Assembly: GCA_964369265.1 (NCBI GenBank)
Contig: CAYJEV010000011.1
Span: 1-32,325, forward strand
DNA length: 32,325 nucleotides
Origin: DAMCAP01 sp964369265
GTDB taxonomy: Bacteria; Bacillota; Clostridia; Oscillospirales; Ruminococcaceae
Direction of reading: 5' to 3'
Position numbers and translations under genes: made by a program. Positions 22,446-29,968 of the stretch are shown piece after piece. Within the stretch, counting starts at the first letter, position 1. Each line of letters begins with the position of its first letter. A model generated the notes under the pieces. It searched no databases. It was not told the DNA's origin and worked only from the letters and a program-made list of their open reading frames with translations.

Positions 22446-23507
22446 TTATTTTTCTTCCCAAAATCCTCCATGACCTCTATCCATGTCAACATCAAGCTTA
22501 AATCTCTTTGCGCAACTTTTACATTTGATAAGTCTCAAGTATTCCCCTCCGCCAATTATATCGTTGCCAGCCTTAAACACTTCTTCAAAAGCTCCACTTT
22601 GAAGAAGCTCATCAATATACTTTTGCTGCTCTTTAAAAATTTCTCTATTGCTGTTTGTTGAGCTTGTTCTTACACTTTTACAAGTGTTACATAAACGCTT
22701 TGATATCTTCTCTCTGCTAATAGCATACTTTCCATTGCTTTGAAAAGCTAACATAAACACTTCTTTTGCTTTTATAATTCCTTTATCGGCAGAAGCATAA
22801 AGCAAATCCTTTAAATAGTCCCCTCTTCCATTTAAAAATACTGCTCCTAAACTAACAAAATAGCTAAGCCACTTTTCAATTACTTCAGGAGAAAAATCTT
22901 CAAGCCTTTTGCTATATTGATTCTCTTTCCAAAGCGATATATCAGATTCATACTTTGAAAACCCTAGCTCAATAAAATCTTCAATTAAAACTTCATCAAA
23001 AATAGCAACATTTATAAACGGGCCAATTTCTGTTATTATTATTGGAAAATCCTCGGCTTTATCTCTCGGAAATAGATATGGTTTAACAACACTAACATAG
23101 CGCCTTGATACATAGGCAATTTGATCGTTTAGCATTGTAATTCCAATTGTTTTTGGGAAGGATAAATCAAATCCTTTAACCTTATTTAAATTTATAATCT
23201 CAGAATTTGAAATACGAACAAAATTTTCGCTTTCTAAAAACTCCTCTATTTCGTATAATCTTTGTTTTGAGGTGTATTCAGTTTCATTGTCTGTTATATA
23301 TACTTTACCGTTAGCAGAATACACACGATAAATATCATTAACATCAATATTAGCTCTATAATCTCCAGTTATAGATACACTAAGCTTGTTACTATTTGAT
23401 GTTCTTAGTTTCTCTGCAATAGCATTAACTTCATCGGTTATCTCTGGTGTCCTAATTTCTATTTCAGGTTCACTTAATCCGATATCAACAATAATGTTTA
23501 CTTTCAT
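22446..23507 (-). CDS. LytTR-domain DNA-binding protein with novel C-terminal CxxC region
   Basis: Protein of 353 aa. Residues about 40-146 form a LytTR DNA-binding domain (DIYRVYSANGKVYITDNETEYTS, then LEIEEFLE-like helix, FVRISNSEIINLNKVKGFD and VSRRYVSVVK). No receiver domain precedes it. The C-terminal half (about 150-353) is unrecognised: a mostly helical part, then CNTC (about 273-276) and CKSC (about 329-332), which may pair as one zinc site around a helical insertion. Typical stand-alone LytTR proteins are about 150 aa. ATG at 23507 has AAAGGA about 9 nt upstream; the ATG at 23525 overlaps that site. Presumably a regulator whose C-terminal part senses a signal or partner. Confidence 0.75.
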   Translation of the reverse strand: MKVNIIVDIGLSEPEIEIRTPEITDEVNAIAEKLRTSNSNKLSVSITGDYRANIDVNDIYRVYSANGKVYITDNETEYTSKQRLYEIEEFLESENFVRISNSEIINLNKVKGFDLSFPKTIGITMLNDQIAYVSRRYVSVVKPYLFPRDKAEDFPIIITEIGPFINVAIFDEVLIEDFIELGFSKYESDISLWKENQYSKRLEDFSPEVIEKWLSYFVSLGAVFLNGRGDYLKDLLYASADKGIIKAKEVFMLAFQSNGKYAISREKISKRLCNTCKSVRTSSTNSNREIFKEQQKYIDELLQSGAFEEVFKAGNDIIGGGEYLRLIKCKSCAKRFKLDVDMDRGHGGFWEEK

Positions 23508-23525
23508 AATTTCATTTCCTTTCAT

Positions 23526-23750
23526 CGCTTTTACTATATTATACTGATTTTCAAAAATAAATAAACCCCTTTTTTATAAGTGGTACTATTGCAGCGTTAA
23601 GTGGTTCTTACGTAAAAACATTACACACTTGACCACTATTCTTTAAAGAAATAGATAATGATAAAAAGCTAATAGCGATGAGGTCATTTAAAGGTGTTTT
23701 AGGTAATTTGAAGTCAATTTAAAATTTATGGTTTAACAGCAAATGAAACA
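23526..23750. other. Intergenic region with possible decayed coding remnant
   Basis: On the minus strand a TATAAT (about 30 bp before the LytTR start) is a possible promoter -10 with a poor -35. On the plus strand 23642-23722 is a short open stretch with codon-like composition ending in TAA, preceded by a stop and lacking a start or ribosome site. It may be the tail of a lost gene. Repeated AAGTGGT words and an inverted ACCACT occur at 23579-23637. Confidence 0.25.
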
Positions 23751-24461
23751 TTAAAGTTGATTTTTAGTTTTTAATGCGATTTTCTCTTTTTTAGGCGTTT
23801 TAGTTCTTGACCACATCATTATCTGCACAATCACCAACAATATTCCAGCTCCTAAAATGCTGTTTTGTCCATAGTTATTTGCAGCTATCGCCCCTACAAT
23901 TACACCAATCAAAAAGAAAAGTATTATACCAAAACACTTAACATCATTTAAAAACCTTGCTTTATCTCTATAATGAATTGAAAAGAAGAGTTCTTCAGAT
24001 AAAAATCTTAAATTACCTGTGCATCTAGTTGTAGTCATTGTATTTCCTTGGAAGCGCTTAAAAGCTTGCGCTTGCAGTCCAGATGCAAAAGCTATTATCA
24101 GATTAGCATAAACATTCAAATCACCAATTGGTATAAAAGAAGTTATAACAATAAGCAGGATTTCAGCTGTTACTATTATTTCTCTCCAATGAAGCAAATG
24201 ATTATACTTATAGTTTCGTCTTAAAGTTTCTGTTGCTGATACCCCTACCAAAAACACTAGTATTGGAACAACAAACTGATACCACATCCCATAATTCCCA
24301 TTAGCAAGATGGATTCCCAAGAGAATTATATTTCCAGTTTGTGCGCTCGCAAATACTCCCCCTCTGGTTAAATATGTATATACTCCAAGATAGCCTCCAA
24401 CTATTGAGAGCAGATATGCAAGAATAAAACGTTCTGACATCTGCCATTTCTTTTTTGTCAC
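23751..24461 (-). CDS. DUF1275 (YoaK-like) membrane protein
   Basis: Protein of 236 aa with about six membrane segments. The YoaK/DUF1275 signature is present: LAYLLSIVGGYLGVYTYLTRGGVFASAQTGNIILLG at the start and ASGLQAQAFKRFQGNTMTTTRCTGNLR mid-protein. Function is not known; a transport role is assumed in the family. The start is GTG at 24461 with GGAGGG about 7 nt upstream; no ATG fits. It has its own promoter (24502-24530), and I see no strong terminator after it. Confidence 0.9.
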   Translation of the reverse strand: MTKKKWQMSERFILAYLLSIVGGYLGVYTYLTRGGVFASAQTGNIILLGIHLANGNYGMWYQFVVPILVFLVGVSATETLRRNYKYNHLLHWREIIVTAEILLIVITSFIPIGDLNVYANLIIAFASGLQAQAFKRFQGNTMTTTRCTGNLRFLSEELFFSIHYRDKARFLNDVKCFGIILFFLIGVIVGAIAANNYGQNSILGAGILLVIVQIMMWSRTKTPKKEKIALKTKNQL

Positions 24462-24501
24462 TTAGCATCCCTCCACTCTATATCACAATTTAGTTATGTT
24501 A

Positions 24502-24530
24502 ATTATACCACTTAATACAAGATATGACAA
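24502..24530 (-). promoter_or_regulatory. Promoter of the DUF1275 gene
   Basis: Minus-strand TTGTCA (24525-24530), 17 bp, TATAAT (24502-24507), about 40 bp before the GTG start. Confidence 0.65.
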
Positions 24531-24557
24531 GGGTTGTATCTGGATGATTAAAACATA

Positions 24558-24584
24558 CAAAAATCCCCCCACTAAAGTGAGGGG
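24558..24584 (-). terminator. Terminator of the peptide transporter operon
   Basis: On the minus strand CCCCTCAC-TTTA-GTGGGGGG (complement of 24565-24584) with one G-T pair, followed by ATTTTTG. It begins about 10 nt after the binding-protein stop. Confidence 0.85.
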
Positions 24585-24593
24585 ATAAATTAA

Positions 24594-26411
24594 TTATTTC
24601 GCTTGATATGTTGCTAAGTATTCCTTTGCTTTTGCTAGGTCGTGTGTGTGAACATTGCCAGTATCAACAGTTGAAAGTGTTGAGTAAACTGGGTTTGCCA
24701 TGTTGTTCTTAACTGCAATGTAAGCTTGTTGGTCAACAGCATGCAACACAGCTTGACGTAGGTCTAGATCTTGGAATTTATTTCCGTCGTGCAGGTTAAA
24801 GTAAGCATAAGAAACAGCATTTGAAGATCTTGTCATAACTTCAATATTCTCTTCGCCCTCAAGAACAGTCATTCTAGCTGGGTCTGTGATGAATGGCATT
24901 AGATCGATATCGCCACTTCTTAAAGAAGAAATTTGGCTTGTTTCGTCTTTGATGAACTTAATAGCCATATTTTTGATAATAGCCTCTTCTTCAGTTCCTG
25001 GCATATGAGCTGGGTTTTTCTCAAACTTAACTTCATAATCATCATATGAAGTTAGAGCATATGGACCGCTAAACCATAGATGGTTGTTGCCAGTTTTTAG
25101 GTAGTTTGAATCTCCATAAATTACATCCACAGTTGGGTCATAGTTAGCAATATCAACTAGAGAGTTAACAGAAGTAACTTGCTCTTCTGAAAGAATGCCA
25201 GCAGATTGGTGAGCTAGATAGTTTAGAACTTGTGGGAAAGGATTTTTTGTAGTTACCTTAACTACTTGATAGCTACCATTTGCATTATCAACTTGAGTCT
25301 TATCATCAGTTAAAGTAGTAATCGGAGCAGAGATGCCAGCTGATAGAACCTCCATTACTGGCTTTCCAGTATCGGAGTCAATAACTGTGTTTAGCTCTTC
25401 CATATCAGTCACAATAGAGATTGTGTCCATGTGTTGGTGTAATCCATAAGTTTTGTGTAGTGGTACGCTGTTTTGGTCTTTAGCTCTGTTTAAGGAGAAT
25501 ACAACATCCTCAGCAGCAACTAAAACACCTGTATCAACAGCAACGCCATTCTCAACTTTAGCAAAATTAACATCATCTCTTAGAATGAAGTAGTAGTCTT
25601 GGTTTCCTTCGCCAATAGCATAGTTATAAGCTAAAGTACCTTTAGTTGTTAGGTCATCCTCAGCTGTTAGGTTCATTAGTCTAATGTTAATGTTACCAGA
25701 AAGCTGGTTGATTGAACCATCATTAGCTTGAATTGGATCTAGTGAAGTTAGTGTTGCTAATTGTTGAGCCATTGCAAGAGTTCTTGTGTCATTTAAAGAA
25801 GCGTCGTTGTACTCATAATCAGCCCAAATGCTTGAACGAGATTTTTGCATTGGAACAGACGCTGGGCTAATAAGCTCATTATTGAAAGCTTGAATTCTTA
25901 GGCTTGAGTATAGAGGCACTGTATAAGCCATCTCTTTAACCATGTATGTTTCTAGCTCTGTGTATGTGTTAACATATTGTGCAGAAGTTTCAGTTGCAGC
26001 TTTATCGATAAGCTCGTTTACTTTAGAATCGTTTAATCCAGAATCGTTGTAAGCCGCATCAGTATAGAAAATATCACGAACAGAATAGTCAGGGTTAGCT
26101 GTAACTGTTGTCCAGCCTGACACTGCTAAGTCAAACTCTCCTGTATCAATAACTGCTGCATAGCTTGAATAGTCTGGCTGTACATTCATCTCTACCTCAA
26201 AGCCTGCTTTGGATAATGAATCTCTAAGAATATTCATGTCTGGCTCAATGTTTGCGTAGCCTATCATTCTGATAGTTTCTGGTGATGTTGTTACCTCTGA
26301 TGCATCTCCTGAAGTTGTAGTTCCGCCCTCAGCTTCAGACTTTGTTTGTGCGCATGAAGCTAAGCTAAAAACCATAGAAGCTGCTAAAAATGGTGCTAGT
26401 ATCTTTTTCAT
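24594..26411 (-). CDS. Circularly permuted family-5 peptide-binding lipoprotein
   Basis: Lipoprotein of 605 aa (signal ending SLASC, lipid Cys near 20). Its segments are in an order unlike ordinary OppA/DppA proteins. Residues about 46-200 hold what is normally the C-terminal portion: LSKAGFEVEMNV, YAAVIDTGEFDLAVSGW, NPDY, YNDSGLNDSKVNELIDKA and MVKEMAYTVPLYSS. Then from about 211 comes the normal N-terminal start (LAMAQQLATLTSLDPIQANDG, YYFILRDDVNF, LVAAEDVVFSLNRAKD), the middle domain, and finally LDLRQAVLHAVD and HDLAKAKEYLA, where standard proteins go on into the C-terminal portion. The whole fold is accounted for once. AAGGAG lies 7 nt before the ATG. It is the last gene of the operon; the ligand is presumably a peptide. 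Confidence 0.88.
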   Translation of the reverse strand: MKKILAPFLAASMVFSLASCAQTKSEAEGGTTTSGDASEVTTSPETIRMIGYANIEPDMNILRDSLSKAGFEVEMNVQPDYSSYAAVIDTGEFDLAVSGWTTVTANPDYSVRDIFYTDAAYNDSGLNDSKVNELIDKAATETSAQYVNTYTELETYMVKEMAYTVPLYSSLRIQAFNNELISPASVPMQKSRSSIWADYEYNDASLNDTRTLAMAQQLATLTSLDPIQANDGSINQLSGNINIRLMNLTAEDDLTTKGTLAYNYAIGEGNQDYYFILRDDVNFAKVENGVAVDTGVLVAAEDVVFSLNRAKDQNSVPLHKTYGLHQHMDTISIVTDMEELNTVIDSDTGKPVMEVLSAGISAPITTLTDDKTQVDNANGSYQVVKVTTKNPFPQVLNYLAHQSAGILSEEQVTSVNSLVDIANYDPTVDVIYGDSNYLKTGNNHLWFSGPYALTSYDDYEVKFEKNPAHMPGTEEEAIIKNMAIKFIKDETSQISSLRSGDIDLMPFITDPARMTVLEGEENIEVMTRSSNAVSYAYFNLHDGNKFQDLDLRQAVLHAVDQQAYIAVKNNMANPVYSTLSTVDTGNVHTHDLAKAKEYLATYQAK

Positions 26412-26436
26412 TTGTGTTCTCCTTGTTTGATATTTA

Positions 26437-26457
26437 TTATAGCGTTTTCGCTTATAA
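26437..26457. other. Intercistronic hairpin before the binding-protein gene
   Basis: TTATAGCG (26437-26444), a TTTT loop and CGC-T-TATAA (26449-26457) form an 8-bp stem with one bulge in the gap between the OppF-like gene and the binding-protein gene. There is no T-run, so it could protect or process the mRNA rather than terminate it. Confidence 0.35.
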
Positions 26458-26462
26458 CTAAG

Positions 26463-27452
26463 TTAAATTTCATATGAAAGTGTATTATCTAGTATCTCCT
26501 TATATCTATGGCAAGCTACAAAATGATTCTCTGCTGCTTCAACAAACTGTGGAGTTTCTTTATAGCATCTTTCCTCTGCAAATCTACATCTTGTTGCAAA
26601 CCTGCAACCAATTTTCGGATTGATTGGAGAGGTTATTTCGCCTTTAAGCACTATCTTCTTGCTTTTATTAAGGACATTTGTTGATGGTATAGCAGATAAT
26701 AAAGCTATTGTATATGGGTGAAGTGGTTTTTCGAATATATTCTTCTTAGGCGCTTTCTCAATCATCTGCCCTAAATACATAACACCAACTTCAGTGGATA
26801 TATGTTTTACAACAGATAAATCATGAGAGATGAACATATAAGTCAGCCCCATCTTGCGTTGCAAGCTCATAAGAAGATTTAGTATTTGTGCCTGAATTGA
26901 AACGTCAAGGGCAGATACAGGCTCGTCACACACAATAAACTGGGGATTTATTGCAAGCGCTCTAGCTATTACAACACGTTGTCGCCTTCCACCATCAAAC
27001 TCATGAGGATATTGATTATACGAACGAATTGGAAGCCCAACAAGCTCCATAAGCTCAGTTACTCTTTCTCTTCGATCTTTGTCAAGCTTATAAACATTAT
27101 GAAGCTTTAGCGGCTCTTCAATTATCTGACCTATTGTCATACGAGGGTTTAAGGAAGCATATGGGTCTTGGAATATAATCTGCATTTTTTGGCGCATAAT
27201 ACGCATCTCATCATCAGTTAAGCTGTTTATATCCATTCCATCATATAAAACTTCTCCGCTAGTTGCTTGGTGAAGCCTTAGTATAACTCTGCCTAATGTT
27301 GATTTTCCACAACCAGACTCCCCTACTATCCCCAAAGTTTCGCCTTTTCTAATCTTGATGTTTACATCGTCAACTGCATGAAGATGGCCAGCTGGCACTG
27401 GGAAGTATTTTTTAAGCCTTCTTGTTTCTATAAGGATATTATTATCTGGCAT
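26463..27452 (-). CDS. Peptide ABC transporter ATPase, OppF/DppF-like
   Basis: Protein of 329 aa. Walker A GESGCGKST (about 47-55), Q-loop IIFQDPYASLNPRMT, Walker B FIVCDEPVSALDVS and switch MFISHDLSVVKHI. The signature is FDGGRRQRV in place of FSGGQRQRV: the Ser that touches ATP is Asp and the Gln is Arg. The C-terminal extension has the IGCRFATRCRFAEERC pattern with a further Cys, as in Opp/Dpp ATPases that bind an iron-sulfur cluster. ATG at 27452 has AAAGGA and GGAGGG upstream and overlaps the OppD-like stop by 11 nt; earlier in-frame starts lie inside that gene. Forms a heterodimer with the OppD-like protein. Confidence 0.93.
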   Translation of the reverse strand: MPDNNILIETRRLKKYFPVPAGHLHAVDDVNIKIRKGETLGIVGESGCGKSTLGRVILRLHQATSGEVLYDGMDINSLTDDEMRIMRQKMQIIFQDPYASLNPRMTIGQIIEEPLKLHNVYKLDKDRRERVTELMELVGLPIRSYNQYPHEFDGGRRQRVVIARALAINPQFIVCDEPVSALDVSIQAQILNLLMSLQRKMGLTYMFISHDLSVVKHISTEVGVMYLGQMIEKAPKKNIFEKPLHPYTIALLSAIPSTNVLNKSKKIVLKGEITSPINPKIGCRFATRCRFAEERCYKETPQFVEAAENHFVACHRYKEILDNTLSYEI

Positions 27453-28428
27453 TTCCTTTTCCCTCCCCAAACAAATCAAAGTGGCACATATATTTATGCT
27501 CCTCACCTACAATAGGAGGTTTTTCACTCTTACATATATCTTTTGCATATCTGCATCTTGGAAGAAAATAGCAACCAGTTGGTAATTCGGCAGCATTGGA
27601 AATCTGACCTTCAATTGGTATAAGCTCCTCTGCATCATCATCAAGTTTTGGAAGAGAATCAAAAAGGCCAACAGTATATGGATGAGAAGGCTTTAGATAA
27701 ACATCCATCACAGATCCTGTTTCTACTATCTGACCAGCATACATTATTGCAACTCTATCACAAGTTTCTGCAACAACACCTAAGTCGTGTGTAATTAACA
27801 GCATAGCCATTTTCATTTTATCTCTTAAGTCATTGATTATCTCAAGAACTTGAGCTTGAATTGTCACATCTAAGGCTGTTGTTGGTTCATCAGCAATCAG
27901 GAGTCGTGGATTACATAAAAGGCTCATAGCTATAACAACACGTTGCTTTTGCCCTCCTGAAAGCTGATGAGGATAATCATCATATCTATCAGCCTTAACC
28001 CCTACTATTTCCATTAGCTCAACAACACGTTTTTTAGCTTCTTGTGAAGATATTTTATTATGTGTTGTCACAATTTCAGCAAGTTGATTTCCAATTGTTA
28101 ATATTGGATTTAATGCTGTCATTGGATCTTGGAATATCATAGATATACCACTACCACGCATAGCTTGATTTTGCTTATCTGTATTGTAGATTACATTGTT
28201 TCCTTCAAAGAGTATTTCCCCATCAACAATAATGCCTGGAGGGTCTGGAATTAGCTGCATAATTGAGAGCGCAGTTGTCGTTTTGCCAGCTCCTGTTTCA
28301 CCAACAAGCCCAAGGCTTTCTCCCCTATCAATGCTTATATCAATGCCGTTTACTGCTTTTGCAGTCATATCCTCTGTTACATAGTGCACATGAAGATCTT
28401 TTATTTCTAATATCGTATCTTGTCCCAT
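27442..28428 (-). CDS. Peptide ABC transporter ATPase, OppD/DppD-like
   Basis: Protein of 328 aa with canonical motifs: Walker A GETGAGKTT (about 40-48), MIFQDPMTALNPILT Q-loop, signature LSGGQKQRV, Walker B LLIADEPTTALDVT and LLITHDLGVVAET. The C-terminal GCYFLPRCRYAKDIC motif with a last Cys matches the four-Cys region of the family. Its signature is normal, unlike that of the partner OppF-like protein, so the two ATP sites of the heterodimer may not be equivalent. AGGAGG lies 5 nt upstream of the ATG. It follows the OppC-like gene by 11 nt. Confidence 0.95.
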   Translation of the reverse strand: MGQDTILEIKDLHVHYVTEDMTAKAVNGIDISIDRGESLGLVGETGAGKTTTALSIMQLIPDPPGIIVDGEILFEGNNVIYNTDKQNQAMRGSGISMIFQDPMTALNPILTIGNQLAEIVTTHNKISSQEAKKRVVELMEIVGVKADRYDDYPHQLSGGQKQRVVIAMSLLCNPRLLIADEPTTALDVTIQAQVLEIINDLRDKMKMAMLLITHDLGVVAETCDRVAIMYAGQIVETGSVMDVYLKPSHPYTVGLFDSLPKLDDDAEELIPIEGQISNAAELPTGCYFLPRCRYAKDICKSEKPPIVGEEHKYMCHFDLFGEGKGNAR

Positions 28429-28439
28429 ATTTCCTCCTG

Positions 28440-29954
28440 TTACTTTAACTTTGGATCAAGCGCATCACGAAGCCCATCGCCAAAATAGTTAAAGGCTAGA
28501 ACTATTGTAATTATTGCAATTCCTGGAAAGATAGCTATATATGGGTTTGTTTCAAGATAAACTGAACCCGCTTTTAGAATATTTCCCCATTCAGGTATAT
28601 GCGATTCAACTCCTAGCCCTAAAAACGAAAGTCCTGAAGTTGAAAGCACAGCAGAGCCTATTCCCATTGTTGCATTAACTATAACTGGCGCTAACGAGTT
28701 CGGTATAATATGCTTTAAAATTATTGTGCTATCTTTTGCGCCACAAGCCCTTGCAGCCTCAACAAATTCCTGCCCTGAAACTCCGAGCACTGTCGCTCTA
28801 ACAGTTCTTGCATATGATGGTATACCACCAATTGAAAGCGCAATAATTAGGTTAGTTGTGCTAACTCCAAATGCAGCTATAATTGCGATAGCAAGCAGAA
28901 TGCTTGGAACAGCATAAAGCACATCTAGCAGACGCATTATAATATTTTCAACTCTATTCCCATAAAATCCAGATATAGCTCCGAGCAATCCGCCAATTAT
29001 AATTGGCACAATAGTTGCAATCATACCAATAATTAGTGATATTCTTGCGCCAAAAACTATTCTTGTAAACACACATCTGCCATATTCATCAGTTCCAAAT
29101 GGGTATTGAAGGCTTGGGGACTGAAGAAGAGTGTTATAATTATTTAGTATTGCCATATCATAATCGAAAGTTAAAAGAGAAGCAATTGAAAGCGAGATTA
29201 AAAACCCAACCACAAACATCCCAATTACTGCCATATAGTTTCTAAATAGTCTTCTTATAACATCTATCCATTCAATGCTGATGTCTTCGTTTTTGTTGAA
29301 ATATTTTGCTAGGATAATTAGACCCATTATAAAAGCAAATATATTTCCGAGCGCAACAGCTAACACACTAATAAAAGCAAATGGAAGCATTATTTTATTA
29401 GGCTTTTTGCCAGCTGTATGTTTTGAAACAAGCAGAAGGACTACTAAGTTTAAAATAGAATATGCTGTGTAAATTCCTATGCCCATGTAGAAAGTATCTG
29501 TAACATATGGCTTAAATACATTTAAAGTCGAAACCAATATTATTAACACAGCTGTTAGCAAAGAATAGACTGATAGCTGATACTCTATTGTTTTTTCTTT
29601 TCTTATTAGCATAAAGCCTGAAATGAAAGAAAAGAAATTTCCTGTTATAACTAAAGGAATTAGTATGTAACCAAGCTTTCTTGTAAAAGAAGATATTTCT
29701 GCTTTTTCACCAATTACTTCTGATACAATCCTTTTCGTTACAAAATACTGGATTATAAATTGAATAAAGTATGCACCAAACACATAAAGCCAAAAGCTGC
29801 TAATCTCTCCAGTTGTGATATTATAAAATGATAGCAACGATATTACAGAAGCTATTAAACATACCTGCCATGCAAGCCTTGATGTTGTAAATTCAAGAGA
29901 GCCAGATAGCTTTCTCTTTTGAACCTTTTTAATATAAAAATCTTTATTTGACAT
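28440..29954 (-). CDS. Peptide ABC permease, OppC-like, with extra N-terminal membrane domain
   Basis: Protein of 504 aa, against about 300 for ordinary OppC/DppC. The C-terminal part (about 235-504) is a normal permease: first TM, YPFGTDEYGRCVFTR, the EAA loop EFVEAARACGAKDSTIILKHIIPNS and the GLSFLGLGVESHIPEWGNIL motif. Residues about 1-230 hold six or more hydrophobic segments (near 28-47, 54-74, 95-118, 127-146, 155-177, 188-217) with no recognised family. The extension is in frame with no internal stop, and no good internal ribosome site suggests a separate gene. GAGAGGG lies 6-8 nt before the ATG, 14 nt after the OppB-like stop. Confidence 0.92.
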   Translation of the reverse strand: MSNKDFYIKKVQKRKLSGSLEFTTSRLAWQVCLIASVISLLSFYNITTGEISSFWLYVFGAYFIQFIIQYFVTKRIVSEVIGEKAEISSFTRKLGYILIPLVITGNFFSFISGFMLIRKEKTIEYQLSVYSLLTAVLIILVSTLNVFKPYVTDTFYMGIGIYTAYSILNLVVLLLVSKHTAGKKPNKIMLPFAFISVLAVALGNIFAFIMGLIILAKYFNKNEDISIEWIDVIRRLFRNYMAVIGMFVVGFLISLSIASLLTFDYDMAILNNYNTLLQSPSLQYPFGTDEYGRCVFTRIVFGARISLIIGMIATIVPIIIGGLLGAISGFYGNRVENIIMRLLDVLYAVPSILLAIAIIAAFGVSTTNLIIALSIGGIPSYARTVRATVLGVSGQEFVEAARACGAKDSTIILKHIIPNSLAPVIVNATMGIGSAVLSTSGLSFLGLGVESHIPEWGNILKAGSVYLETNPYIAIFPGIAIITIVLAFNYFGDGLRDALDPKLK

Positions 29955-29968
29955 TTAATCGCCCTCTC

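Noticed and set aside
23593..23601. LytTR-like binding word near GCGTTAAG
   Set aside because: One imperfect half-site without a second copy at the expected spacing; not enough for a call.
24594..26411. Fusion of two separate binding-protein fragments or a duplicated gene
   Set aside because: Each conserved block of the family occurs once and the frame is continuous with one signal peptide, so a permutation is the simpler reading.
27453..27506. Earlier start for the OppF-like ATPase
   Set aside because: The extra residues come from the end of the OppD-like gene in another frame, and the ATG at 27452 has the ribosome site and normal family start.
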